This document shows, piece by piece, positions 49,998-59,179 of a DNA stretch of 64,000 nt (the first letter of the stretch is position 1; each line of letters opens with the position of its first letter). Below the pieces are notes generated by a model that was not told the origin of the DNA, ran no database searches, and saw nothing but the letters and a program-made list of their open reading frames with translations. Origin of the DNA: Clostridia bacterium UC5.1-1D2 (GTDB taxonomy: Bacteria; Bacillota; Clostridia; Lachnospirales; Lachnospiraceae); assembly GCA_001304855.1 (NCBI GenBank), contig BBZN01000003.1, forward strand, positions 119,577 to 183,576. The letters are read 5' to 3'. The position numbers were made by a program, and so were the translations under genes.

Positions 49998-52383
49998 ATG
50001 CCGTTAAAAAAATTATCTGAAGAGGAAATGAACGAAAAACTTCACCGCCGTGAAGAGGTCAGGAAGATTGTTGCAGAGAGAGGCCTGACTGATATGTTTA
50101 GAATTGACCCTAAATTTATGAGGAAAGCCGAAGGCCTGCCTGAAGAGGCGGAGGAGATGCAGGAGGCGCCTCCGTCAAAGTGGAAACGTGGCGCTCAGAT
50201 CGCGTTGAATGGAGTGATTAAGGCGGCAGGGTCAGTGGCCGGAGCCTCTTATCTGGCTACCAATGCGGCAAATGTAGCAAGCGCCGGGGGGTTGGCCTAC
50301 GGTTATTGGGCCGGAGGAATTACCGGTTTTGTCAGTTCTGTGCCAAACGTCATAAATCAGGGTAAAAACGTGGTAAATAACTGGGAAGGGGCATCCAACT
50401 ACGAGCGCTATAAAGATGTAAAAGGACTGATTGGCGGTGTAAACGGTCTGGCAGCAAATTCAAGAAATATGATTGTACAGGCTGCAGACGGTTTCGCAGG
50501 CGTAACATGGAATACGCCTGGGTACACCTATACGGAATCAGGAGTCAATCCGGCCCAGCTGGAGGCGGATATTGGTTTTAATATTATCAACAATGCCCTT
50601 GTGGCATTGGGGGGAGTTGACCAGGTTTACGAGAGCAGCAAGAGAAAAAAGATATCAGAGAGATGTCCTCCACTTTAAAAAGCCAGCAAATAGAAGGGGT
50701 TGAAGGCATTAAAGAAGCAATCGACGATCCCCGGATCGAAGAAATTATTACTTCCCTTAAGGATCCGAAAGCCAAGAGAGGAACCTTTATTCCCGCACTG
50801 ACGAAAATGCTGGAGGTGGTTGAGGATTTACATCATAATGCGGTAGCTGAAAGGGCGCCGGAAGAAAAATTGGAGCGGCTGGACCACGTAAAAGATTATC
50901 TGAAAGACAATATGTCTTCCTTTGAAGAAACGGAAAAACTGGTAAGAACCCACGCTATGGCTATGAAACAGGCGAATTTGGAAACAGCGTCCGGAGCCTA
51001 TGACATCGTTAAGGGATCGGTGAGCGTTGCTGCAGTATCTTCCCGATTTGTATCCAGCCCCATGGGCGGAATTGCGGGATTGGTAGACGGCGTTACAGGG
51101 GTTGTGGGAGATGCAGCCCTGAGAGGGAAATTTTTGGCCTGGAGGAATTGTGGGATAATAAAAGCATCATGGGGCAGCGAAACCGAAGGAAGGCCGCAGC
51201 AAACGAGGTAGATGCGGCTATATGCCTGTGCGGCGACAGAAATTACAATGTTAAAAGCGCCACACAACAGCTGGTTCAGGACGTAATAAAGGACTATAAT
51301 GGGAGAAACCCTGAGTCTCCTTTGCCCAATAATGATGATACAAAGCGCTCTATTGCATCTAAAGTATATTATGAGTTGGGAAGCGTTGAGCGGAGTAAGG
51401 CCGGTCTTGGAAACAATGTGATGTTGATACGGGCCGCTGAACTGCGGACGGCCGCTCTGGAAGAACCTTTAGAAAACGGGCCGTACCATTGGTGCATTAA
51501 GTCTTTGGGACTGAAATGTTCAGGAGAAGAACTGCCGGGAGTGGATCAGATCGCCCAGAGAATGGGCTGTAACCGGAATTGGAGGGATCTTGTCAAACAT
51601 GACGAGATTGATAAGAAGGAGATGAAGTGGGCTGATAAGCAGGCCAGAGGAGCCGAAGGCGGTGCGGCAGGTGGTTCTGCCAGGAGCGAGCAGGCAAAAG
51701 CAGACATTGACCAGGCGCTGGAAAATACTACCCCAAAGCGGAAGTTTGGGCGCGATGTTCATGAAAAGGGAACGGTTAAAGTCGGTTGAAGAGGAGGAGC
51801 CCACTGTGGCGCAGACGAAACCGGGAGCGGCTGATTCACCGAAAAAAGAGCAGCCATCCGGGGTTCTCCCCGGAGGGGAGACAGGGCCGGATCCAAATGC
51901 CCGGACAGTGCGCCCCAAGGCAGGCTCCACCGTTCTGCCTCCGGGGGACAGCCCGCAGGCTCAGAGAAAAAACTGGCAGATCATGAGATTGAAAAGATGA
52001 TGTCGTCTGCTCCCCGCGTACCAACTGAAAAACCGGAAGAAATTATAGACAAAAAGCTGGAAAAGATGATAGCGTCTGCTCCCCCCGTACCGGCTAATGA
52101 ACCCGGTGAAGCGTCTGAAGCTAAAAACGTCCTCCAAAGCAGATATACGGCGGAGGAGGGACGTAAGGCTGCTCAGCCAGGAGGAGCTTGACTCCATGGG
52201 TTTGGGAGCGCGGCGCGAACCCAAACCTGCAAAGCAGGCAGTTAAGAGAGGCTCTTCCCCTGAAGCCCAGGGGCTGGCAGTGCCGGGGGAGAGGTTCGTG
52301 AACCTGAAGAATTATCGGTTTCTCCCTTGTCCAGGACGGAACTCGCCCGTAAGCCTGTGAGAAAGCAGAGAACAAGACTATAA
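49998..52383 (+). CDS. Large paralogue 2: unrecognised protein, candidate substrate (about five frameshifts)
   Basis: Closely related to paralogue 1 from MPLKKLSEEEMNEKLHRREE through the Ala/Gly-rich segment, the GVNPAQLEADIGF block and the YHWCIKSLGLKCSGEELPGV domain. Frame changes lie near 50650, 51135, 51785, 51965 and in the last 250 bp; they are placed by alignment to paralogue 1. The linker differs: it has two copies of an EIEKMMSSAPRVPTEKPEE-type unit. The end has LLSQEELDSMGLGARREPKP and a basic tail (ARKPVRKQRTRL). A clean terminator follows at 52404. Function unknown. Duplication with fast-changing linkers and a conserved end fits substrates that share a recognition signal, but structural roles are not excluded. 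Confidence 0.62.
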
Positions 52384-52403
52384 AATAACTTTTGGAAATT
52401 ATT

Positions 52404-52429
52404 GGAGCTGCTAAATGCAGCTCCTTTTT
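52404..52429 (+). terminator. Intrinsic terminator after paralogue 2
   Basis: GGAGCTGC (52404-52411) pairs with GCAGCTCC (52417-52424) across TAAAT and is followed by TTTTT. It closes the secretion-associated region. Confidence 0.92.
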
Positions 52430-52430
52430 C

Positions 52431-52488
52431 TTGACAAATATATGAATTAATTATATACTTCCCTTAACAAACGTAATATTTATGTAAC
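52431..52488 (+). promoter_or_regulatory. Promoter plus WalR-like box before NlpC/P60 gene 1
   Basis: TTGACA (52431-52436), 17 bp, TATACT (52454-52459). Downstream, CGTAAT-ATTTA-TGTAAC (52472-52488) fits the WalR (YycF) consensus TGTWAH-N5-TGTWAH with one mismatch. WalR controls cell-wall hydrolase genes in Bacillus-group bacteria, which matches the gene here. Regulation itself is inference. Confidence 0.65.
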
Positions 52489-52542
52489 AATTACATTCTT
52501 AAGGAGAATGAACGATATAGAAAAATGTCAGGAGAATTTTCA

Positions 52543-53258
52543 GTGAATATCAGAGGATTTGGATTAGGATTTATAAAAATATCGGGAGCCTTGTGTCTGT
52601 GCGCGGGACTGACGTTCCTCTGCCCCGGCGAGAGCCGGGCGGCGGTTCAGGCCGAGGTGCAGACCCGCTCTTACTACATGGTCAAAATTGACGCGCCTAC
52701 AGTGGATGTCTATGGGGCTGCAAGGGAGGGAGCCGGAATACAGGGTCAGGTGACGCGGGGCCAGACCTTTGAGGTTCTGGATCATTCCCGCCAGGCTGGG
52801 TGAAGATACGCACCGGCGGCAGGGAGGGATACATAAAGACGGCGGGAAATGCTTCCATAGTGGAAAAGGCCCGTGAAACTGTAGATAAGTCGGCAAAAGC
52901 GCGCCGCGAGGTTGTGGAATATGCGCTTCAGTTTGTGGGCGGCCCTTACGTATACGGCGGTTCCGATCCCAACAGAGGGGTGGACTGCTCCGGATTTACC
53001 AGATACGTTCTCTCCAAAGCCGCGTCCATCAATCTTCCCCATTCTTCCGGCGGCCAGTCAGGCTATGGAAGGGAGATTTCAGAGGAGGAGATGCAGCCGG
53101 GAGATCTCTTGTTCTACAGCGGCGGCGGCAGAATTAACCATGTGGCCCTGTACATAGGAGACGGCAGGATCGTCCATGCTTCTACAGAGAAAACGGGAAT
53201 CAAGACTTCACCCTATGATTACCGTGAAATCGTTAAAATCGTAAGCCTGTTGTCCTAA
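52543..53258 (+). CDS. Secreted SH3b-NlpC/P60 cell-wall hydrolase 1 (one frameshift)
   Basis: Predicted peptidoglycan endopeptidase. A signal peptide (ALCLCAGLTFLCPG, cleavage near SRAAVQA) leads to an SH3b-type wall-binding domain (MVKIDAPTVDVYGAAREG, WVKIRTGGREGYIK) and the NlpC/P60 domain with catalytic Cys in VDCSGFTRYV and His in HVALYIGDGRIVHAST. The frame shifts near 52798, joining RQAG to WVKIRTGG. Start is uncertain: GTG 52543 has CAGGAGA at good spacing, while ATG 52525 lacks a site, and a leader ATG at 52508 would need one extra A. It is a paralogue of the next gene and shares its WalR-like control. Confidence 0.83.
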
Positions 53259-53275
53259 AGGGTGTCTGAATCGTT

Positions 53276-53345
53276 ATTCCCGCCGTCTGTACGCCCTTCT
53301 TTGGGGTATGTTTGCTCCAAATTCATTTGATGCAGCCCGCTGCGC
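53276..53345 (+). repeat. Duplicated intergenic element, copy 1
   Basis: About 70 bp starting ATTCCCGCC and ending GCAGCCCGCTGCGC occur just after NlpC/P60 gene 1 and again after gene 2 (54396-54468). Both copies include a small GCAG-CCCG-CTGC hairpin. It is probably 3' flank that was duplicated together with the gene. Confidence 0.7.
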
Positions 53346-53368
53346 AACCTGAATTTGGGGCGTTTTTT
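53317..53368 (+). terminator. Terminator-like stem-loop after NlpC/P60 gene 1
   Basis: CCAAATTCA (53317-53325) pairs with TGAATTTGG (53350-53358), enclosing the smaller GCAG/CTGC hairpin, and is followed by GGCG and TTTTTT. The rest of the stretch 53369-53543 shows no gene that I can support. Confidence 0.7.
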
Positions 53369-53543
53369 GTTTGTGCTCTGAAGCTGAGGGAGGTATGTTC
53401 GGCCGCACTCCGGCGTCAGGCGTTTCTTTTTCAGTAAAGCATTTTAAACCTGAGAGGCAGGATTCCGCCTTTAAATAGAACGGGGCGCCCAACATGGTAA
53501 ATGTTAAGACTGGTAAACAAAATATTAAAAATGTCTAAACTTG

Positions 53544-53602
53544 TTGACGAAATATGAAAATGTGATATAATACATTTGTAATGAATGTAACAATTACGTA
53601 AC
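53544..53602 (+). promoter_or_regulatory. Promoter plus WalR-like box before NlpC/P60 gene 2
   Basis: TTGACG (53544-53549), 16 bp with TGA just before TATAAT (53566-53571). Then TGTAAC-AATTA-CGTAAC (53586-53602) fits TGTWAH-N5-TGTWAH with one mismatch, 15 bp past the -10. The same promoter-then-box order occurs before NlpC/P60 gene 1; the shared core is ATGTAACAATTAC. Confidence 0.65.
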
Positions 53603-53661
53603 ATATTATGAAAAACAACTGACAATTTTCGATAGAAACCAAGTGATGGGAGTTTTCATTC

Positions 53662-54389
53662 ATGAGATTAACAGTAAAGAACCTGATTAGAACCGGCGCA
53701 GTATGTGGAATGATAATAGCCATGAATTCCTTTACCTCCATGGCAGCTATTGGACCTGGCTTTACAGCAGGTACATATGTGGCGACCATTACGGCGGACA
53801 GCGTGAATATTAACAAAAGCAGCGACGGAAGTGAAGTGCTTCTGACAGCCAAATCGGGAAGCGAGTATGAAGTGCTGGATGACTTGGGTAACGGCTGGGT
53901 GAAAGTAAGGGTTAGCGACGCAGAAGGTTATCTTCCCATAAGCGGCAATGCAACCGTATCCCAGGTAGGCGAAGATGAGATGGCGGAGGTTCAGCAGGAC
54001 GCTGCTGAGTCTTCCAACACTTACAAGAGGCAGCAGGTTGTAAATTACGCCCTCCAGTTTGTGGGCGGAAGATATCGGTACGGAGGCAGCGATCCCAATT
54101 CGGGGGTGGACTGCTCCGGATTTACCAGATATGTCCTCCAGAATTCGGCAGGCGTTTCCATGGGCCGCTCGTCAACTGCACAGTCCCATCAGGCGTGCCG
54201 GTGAGTGCAGATCAGATGCAGCCGGGAGATTTAATTTTCTATGGCGGCGGCAGCGGCATTAACCACGTAGCTATGTACATAGGGAATGGACAGATTGTCC
54301 ATGCATCCACAGAGAGTACCGGAATCAAGTTATCTGACTGGAACTACAGAAACCCCGTTAAAATTATGAACGTTCTGGGGTCTGTTTGA
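53662..54389 (+). CDS. Secreted SH3b-NlpC/P60 cell-wall hydrolase 2 (one frameshift)
   Basis: Same architecture as the preceding hydrolase: signal peptide (GAVCGMIIAMNSFTSMAA), SH3b domain (ITADSVNINKSSDGSEV, WVKVRVSDAEGYLPI), and NlpC/P60 domain with VDCSGFTRYVL and HVAMYIGNGQIVHAST carrying the catalytic Cys and His. The frame shifts near 54195, joining SHQAG to VPVSADQMQPGDLIFYG. About 242 residues. A likely peptidoglycan D,L-endopeptidase involved in growth or cell separation. Compared with gene 1, the SH3b part has diverged more than the catalytic part, as expected after a duplication. Confidence 0.87.
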
Positions 54390-54395
54390 AAATTC

Positions 54396-54468
54396 ATTCC
54401 CGCCATCTGCACGCCCCGTCACGCCCCGGTATATTTGGTTCCAATTCGGTCAACGCAGCCCGCTGCGC
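54396..54468 (+). repeat. Duplicated intergenic element, copy 2
   Basis: Second copy of the element at 53276-53345, with the same start (ATTCCCGCC) and end (GCAGCCCGCTGCGC) and scattered changes between. Flanking ATTTGGTTCC and GGGACCAAAT can pair to form a longer stem. Confidence 0.7.
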
Positions 54469-54566
54469 CTCCCTCATCGGGACCAAATCTGCCACAAAGT
54501 GGGACGCACATCTGACGGAAAGCAATTTTCAGACACACCCAGGGATAGGATTTTCAATTTTTATAG

Positions 54567-54602
54567 AAATAGGATCTGCTTTTGGGCAGGTCTTATTTTT
54601 TC
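54567..54602 (+). terminator. Probable terminator after NlpC/P60 gene 2
   Basis: AAATAGGATCTGC and GCAGGTCTTATTT pair with two mismatches and are followed by a T-run. The gap 54469-54690 otherwise shows no gene; a CCGGATAG/CTATCCGG hairpin lies at 54636-54656 without a T-run. Confidence 0.6.
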
Positions 54603-54690
54603 CCCGCCGTCCCTGTCTGCTGAAAAAGAGAAACACCGGATAGGGGAGCTATCCGGCGCTTACTCAAGGGGAGTATAAATAATTAATAAG

Positions 54691-54731
54691 GATGAGGTAA
54701 TATGGTTTAAGGGAAACCATTTTTCCTCATA
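54691..54731. terminator. Stem-loop before the Asn/Ser/Gln-rich gene
   Basis: ATGGTTT (54702-54708) pairs with AAACCAT (54714-54720), extended outward by GAGG/CCTC, followed by TTTTT. It lies in an AT-rich leader about 130 bp before the next gene and could be a terminator or a leader regulatory hairpin. Confidence 0.6.
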
Positions 54732-54854
54732 ATATTTATAACTTATTTTTAATAAAAAATCAACTCTTTTTTGCCGATTTAAGAATAAGAAGGGCCCGTC
54801 CATGCCATACTAAGGCTGTAACCACAAAAAACGTGTTTTTAGGAGGTAGTGAAA

Positions 54855-55112
54855 ATGTCTAACAAGAATAACTACAACAACGACATGGAAAACAGCTCAA
54901 GAAATTGCAGCAACATGGATCAGCAGAATAACAGCCGTAACAGTTCTCAGAACAGCTCTCAGAACAGCAGCCAGAACAGCTCTCAGAACAGTTCCAAGAA
55001 CAGTTCCCAGAACAACAGCCAGAACAGTTCTCAGAACAGCTCTAAGAACAGCAGCCAGAATTATTCCCAGAACAGCAGCCAGAACTACTCTCAGAATAAT
55101 TCCAACTTCTAA
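54855..55112 (+). CDS. Small low-complexity Asn/Ser/Gln-rich protein
   Basis: An 85-residue protein made almost wholly of Asn, Ser and Gln, with a 12-bp unit encoding NSSQ repeated about ten times, variants NSSK and NYSQ. The start ATG at 54855 has AGGAGG at ideal spacing and an AT-rich leader, so it is likely to be translated, and a clear terminator follows. No signal peptide, membrane helix or cysteine cluster is visible apart from one Cys. The composition resembles prion-like or polymer-forming low-complexity sequence. I do not know a function. It is not obviously tied to the secretion locus apart from lying 2.5 kb beyond it. Confidence 0.75.
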   Translation: MSNKNNYNNDMENSSRNCSNMDQQNNSRNSSQNSSQNSSQNSSQNSSKNSSQNNSQNSSQNSSKNSSQNYSQNSSQNYSQNNSNF

Positions 55113-55146
55113 TCAAAGTCAGAAAGAATCTTTGAGGAAGGTAAGG

Positions 55147-55182
55147 AGCCTGTTTCCCATTGTTATGGGAGGCAGGCTTTTT
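55147..55182 (+). terminator. Intrinsic terminator after the Asn/Ser/Gln-rich gene
   Basis: AGCCTG and TCCCAT pair with ATGGGA and CAGGCT, forming a two-part stem with a TGTT loop, followed by TTTTT. Confidence 0.85.
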
Positions 55183-55282
55183 GCTTGTGCGTTTCACCTG
55201 TTATTTTGTGCGGCATATATTGGTAGTAGGACACGTCATACAGGCTGTAGCGTGTATGGAACAGAAAGGGCAGGTGAGTGGG

Positions 55283-55614
55283 ATGACAACATTTCCAATG
55301 ATTTCTTACAGAGAATTTGACAGGTGGCTGGAGCAGGGACAGGTGGATCAGCTGGTGGATCTGCGGGAGCCTGGATGTATGAGCAGGACCGGCTCTGGGG
55401 CAGCATAAACATACCCTTTGAGGAGCTGGAGTGCCGGATGAATGAGATCAACAGCAGAGGAACGGTGGTATTTTACTGTGACAGAGGCGCAAAAAGCATG
55501 CTGGTGTGCAGGGACCTGTGGAGAATGGGCTACAGGGCGGTGGATTTAGCCGGAGGAATGTTGCAATACAGGGGGAAATACATTGACAGAAGCCCACTGT
55601 CGGCTTTAGAATAG
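55283..55614 (+). CDS. Rhodanese-like domain protein (one frameshift)
   Basis: Single-domain rhodanese of about 110 residues. VDLREP near residue 25, GSINIPFEELECRM and the active-site loop VVFYCDRGAKSMLVCR with the catalytic Cys are typical, as is YRAVDLAGGMLQYRG near the end. The frame shifts near 55374, joining LREP to WMYEQDRLWGSINIPFEE. ATG 55283 is chosen; an in-frame ATG at 55256 would add nine residues. It probably handles persulfide sulfur in the cytosol; the partner is unknown. It is followed by about 150 bp without a gene before the methyltransferase. Confidence 0.82.
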
Positions 55615-55764
55615 AAAGGTACTAAAATGAGGTTTCCGGACCTGTCCCCATGAAAAAGAGGCAATCCCTGCATTTGCAGAATGGCGGAAAAGGGAATGTC
55701 TGCCATACCGGCTTTCAGCGGAAAAGGAAGGAACGGAAGCGATAGAAGCGGAAAGGAATCATAG

Positions 55765-56921
55765 TTGAAAACATACGAATTGATTGCACCCTGCCATTTT
55801 GGCCTGGAAGCGGTGCTGAAAAAAGAAATATTGGATCTGGGATATGAGATCTCCCAGGTGGAGGACGGCCGCGTCACCTTCTTAGGAGATGGCGAGGCTA
55901 TTTGCCGTGGAAATGTATTTCTGCGCACTGCGGAGCGGGTGCTTTTAAAAGCGGGGAGTTTCCGGGCAGAGACATTTGAGGAGCTTTTTCAGGGAACCAG
56001 GGCTGTCTGCTGGGAGGAATTCATACCCGAGGACGGAAAATTCTGGGTTGCCAAGGCTTCCTCTATCAAGAGCAAGCTGTTCAGCCCGTCGGACATTCAG
56101 TCTGTTATGAAAAAGGCCATGGTGGAGCGTATGAAGCAGCATTACGGCGTTACCTGGTTCCCTGAAAACGGGGCCAGTTTCCCCCTTCGTGTTTTCCTGC
56201 ACAAGGATATTGTGACAGTGGGGATAGACACAAGCGGAGACTCCCTTCACAGGCGGGGCTACAGGACGCTGACAAGCAAAGCGCCCATTACGGAAACATT
56301 GGCGGCAGCTCTGATTATGCTGACCCTATGGAATAAGGAGCGGATACTGGTGGATCCCTTCTGCGGAAGCGGCACATTCCCCATTGAGGCAGCTATGATA
56401 GCGTCTGATATGGCGCCGGGAATGAACCGTTCCTTTCTGTCCGAGGATTGGAAGCATTTGATAAAGAGAAAAAGTTGGTACGAGGTCATGGATGAGGCCA
56501 ACGATCGGATGGATACGGAAATAAAGGTGGATATCCAGGGCTACGATGCGGACGGGGATATTGTGAAGGCTGCAAGACAAAATGCGGAATCTGCGGGAGT
56601 GGACCATATGATCCATTTTCAGCAGAGGCCTGTGAGCGCCCTCAGCCATCCGAAAAATATGGATTTATCATATCCAACCCGCCCTACGGAGAACGTATCG
56701 AGGAGAAGGAGAATCTTCCGGGGCTTTACAAGGAGATAGGGGAGAGGTTTCAGGCTTTGGATGCATGGTCTATGTACCTCATCACTTCCTATGAAGATGC
56801 GGAGAAATACATTGGAAGAAAGGCGGACAAAAACAGAAAGATATATAATGGAATGTTAAAGACCTATTACTATCAGTTTATGGGTCCCAAGCCGCCCAGA
56901 CGGAATCCGGAGAACAGGTGA
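55765..56921 (+). CDS. RlmL/YpsC-type rRNA guanine-N2 methyltransferase with THUMP domain (one frameshift)
   Basis: Class I RNA methyltransferase that uses S-adenosylmethionine, probably methylating a 23S rRNA guanine. An N-terminal THUMP region (YELIAPCHFGLEAVLKKEIL) precedes the conserved GDSLHRRGYR segment and the catalytic domain with ILVDPFCGSGTFPIEAAMIA and QGYDADGDIVKAARQNAES. The frame shifts near 56655; repair restores the NPPYGER motif that contacts the target base, and the product runs to 56921, about 385 residues. The start is TTG at 55765 with GGAAAGGA upstream. It is likely a housekeeping gene. Confidence 0.87.
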
Positions 56922-56979
56922 GGATAACCGTTGCGGGTCTCAACTGATACGGTAAATTTGGAAACGGAGCAGTGTTTTT

Positions 56980-58583
56980 ATGTTGAAACTAAAAGTCTAT
57001 GCACAGGGGGTGTTAATTGGGGCGGCGATGGCTGCAGCCGTGTCGCTGGCCGGGTGCGTCAGTGCCGGAGGCGGGAAAGCTGCCGAGGCCGCCGCTACAG
57101 AGGTAACGGCGGTTCGGAAAACAGGAGCGGAGGGCGCAGCTGGCCCGGGAGCTGAGGCTTCCACGGAACCGGCCCCATCGGGCCGGGACAAAGAGGGAGC
57201 AGAAGGGACGGATAAAAACCCTGCAAACAATGAGGCTGAGAATCATGAGGCGCAAACCGGCGGCGGGGGGGAATACGGTACAAAATCCCCGCCTTATACA
57301 TGGAACCGCAGAGAGGATACCTCCATAGAGCTTCCCGGCGCCTATGATTACAGAACTGCAGGCAGGGCTCCCCAGATTGGCAACCAGGGCTCTCTTGGAA
57401 CCTGCTGGGCCTTCGCTTCTCTAAAGGCCCTTGAATCCTCCCTGGATCCCCAGGATGAGATGACATTTTCCGTAGACCATATGTCCATTCATAACAGCTT
57501 TCTCCTGGGACAGGACGAGGGAGGAGAGTATCCCATGTCCATGGCGTATCTGCTGAGCTGGCAGGGGCCTGTGCTGGAGTCCGAGGACCATACGGGGACG
57601 GATATTCCCCTGAGGGTTTAGAACCCCGCAAACATGTTCAGGAGATACAGATTCTGCCCTCCAAAGATTATGAGGCCATCAAGCGGGCCGTATATCTCAA
57701 GGGCGGGGTTCAGAGCGCGCTCTACACCTCAATGAAAAATTACCAGAGCGAATCTGTATATTATAACCGGTCAACCAACTCCTACTGCTATATAGGCAGT
57801 GAGAAGCCAAACCACGACTCCGTGATTATAGGATGGGACGACAATTACCCGAAAGAAAATTTCAATATGGAGCTGGAGGGGGACGGGGCCTTCATATGCA
57901 CCAACAGCTGGGGCGAGCAGTTCGGCGAACAGGGATATTTTTATGTGTCCTACTATGACAGCAATATCGGTGTACATAATATTGTATACACAGGTGTGGA
58001 GCAGGTGGACAATTACGACAGGATATACCAGAGCGATCTGTGCGGCTGGGTGGGACAGATTGGTTACGGCAGGGAGACGGTATGGTTTTCCAATACTTAC
58101 AGGGCAGGTAAAGGGGAGGAGCTGGCTGCCGCCGGATTCTACGCCACAGGGGAAAACACGGAATATGAGCTATATATCGCCAGACATCTGCCAAAGACAG
58201 GTTCCGGGGAAATGGAGGCGGCTTTAAACAGCCGCAGTCCGGCTGTAAAGGGCATACTTTCCAACGGAGGCTTTTATACGGTTCCCCTGGAAGAAAAAAT
58301 ACGGTTGGACGACAATGAAAAATTTGCTATAATTATTAAAATAACCACGCCGGGCACTGTACACCCTGTAGCCATTGAGTTTGACGCCGGGGATGGGATT
58401 GCCCAGGTGGATTTGTCGGACGGAGAGGGGTATCTGAGCAATGACGGCGAAAGCTGGGAACATGTGGAGGAAACCCAGAAGTGCAATGTATGCCTGAAGG
58501 CATATACGAAAAAAATAAAAATAAGAGGATTTGGAACATGGGACACAGAATTATTTTTGCCACAGGCAATGAGGGCAAGATGA
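56980..58583 (+). CDS. Papain-like (C1 family) cysteine peptidase lipoprotein (one frameshift)
   Basis: A surface-anchored protease of about 535 residues. The signal peptide ends in lipobox SLAGC, followed by an Ala/Glu/Gly-rich linker to about residue 105. The C1 domain shows the oxyanion Gln and catalytic Cys in NQGSLGTCWAFAS, the His in PNHDSVIIGWDD and the Asn in TNSWGEQFGEQGY. A C-terminal beta-rich region of about 190 residues follows. The frame shifts near 57590, restoring YGDGYSPEGLEPRKHVQEI. The exact end is unsure because an A7 run at 58509-58515 lies just before it; one fewer A would stop it after AYTKK. It overlaps rdgB by up to 46 bp. Confidence 0.85.
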
Positions 58584-59179
58584 AGGAGATACGCCTTCTG
58601 CTGGAGGATTTGGGACTTCCCGTACTGTCCATGAAGGAGGCGGGCGCTTTCCCTGAGATCGTGGAGGACGGCAGGACCTTTGGGGAGAATGCGGAGATTA
58701 AAGCCAGGGCTGTGTGGAATTGCACAGGAGATATTGTGCTGGCTGACGATTCCGGGCTGGTGGTGGACTACATTGACGGAGAACCTGGAATTTATTCAGC
58801 CAGATATATGGGGGAGGACACTTCCTACGAGATAAAGAACCGGAATATTATAGAGCGCCTGGAGGGAGCCCGGGGCAGTGAGCGGAGCGCGCGGTTTGTG
58901 TGCAACATTGCAGCCGTACTGCCTGACGGCCGTGTGCTCCATACGGAGGAAACCTTGGAAGGCCTGATCGCCCACCGGCCGGCAGGGACAGGCGGCTTTG
59001 GCTATGACCCCATACTGTATCTGCCTGAGTTTGGCATGACCTCGGCGGAGATTACCATGGAACAGAAAAATAAAATCAGCCACAGGGGAAAGGCTCTGAA
59101 GGCCATGGCAAAGGCCCTCAGGGAAGTATTAAAAGGCGAGATGGAGAGGACAGAGGATGAAAATACTAATTGTCAGTGA
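58538..59179 (+). CDS. rdgB: RdgB/HAM1-type XTP/dITP pyrophosphatase
   Basis: Removes non-canonical purine nucleoside triphosphates (XTP, ITP) by releasing pyrophosphate. IIFATGNEGKMKEIRLLL is the substrate-binding start, FGENAEIKARA and LADDSGLVVDYIDGEPGIYS form the metal and base site, and TGGFGYDPILYLPE and ISHRGKALKAM complete the family pattern. It is intact with no frameshift. The ATG at 58538 has AAGAGGA upstream. It overlaps the phosphodiesterase gene by 23 bp; this rdgB-yfcE-like pairing is common in Firmicutes. Confidence 0.93.
   Translation: MGHRIIFATGNEGKMKEIRLLLEDLGLPVLSMKEAGAFPEIVEDGRTFGENAEIKARAVWNCTGDIVLADDSGLVVDYIDGEPGIYSARYMGEDTSYEIKNRNIIERLEGARGSERSARFVCNIAAVLPDGRVLHTEETLEGLIAHRPAGTGGFGYDPILYLPEFGMTSAEITMEQKNKISHRGKALKAMAKALREVLKGEMERTEDENTNCQ

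Noticed and set aside
16600..52400. Integrative conjugative element
   Set aside because: VirD4/VirB4 suggested it, but no relaxase, integrase, excisionase, att repeat or replication gene was found in the window. Left open only for the sequence outside the window.
52508..52546. Twelve-codon leader peptide before NlpC/P60 gene 1
   Set aside because: It may simply be the true start of that gene with one missing A in an A5 run; the site AAGGAG is also too close to its ATG.
54900..55110. Short direct repeats that might be a CRISPR array
   Set aside because: The 12-bp units are contiguous without spacers and encode an in-frame NSSQ repeat behind a strong ribosome site. No cas genes are near.
57095..57631. 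Long minus-strand frame opposite the papain-like gene
   Set aside because: Pro/Arg-rich composition and lack of any motif show it is a shadow of the GC-rich plus-strand linker and C1 domain.
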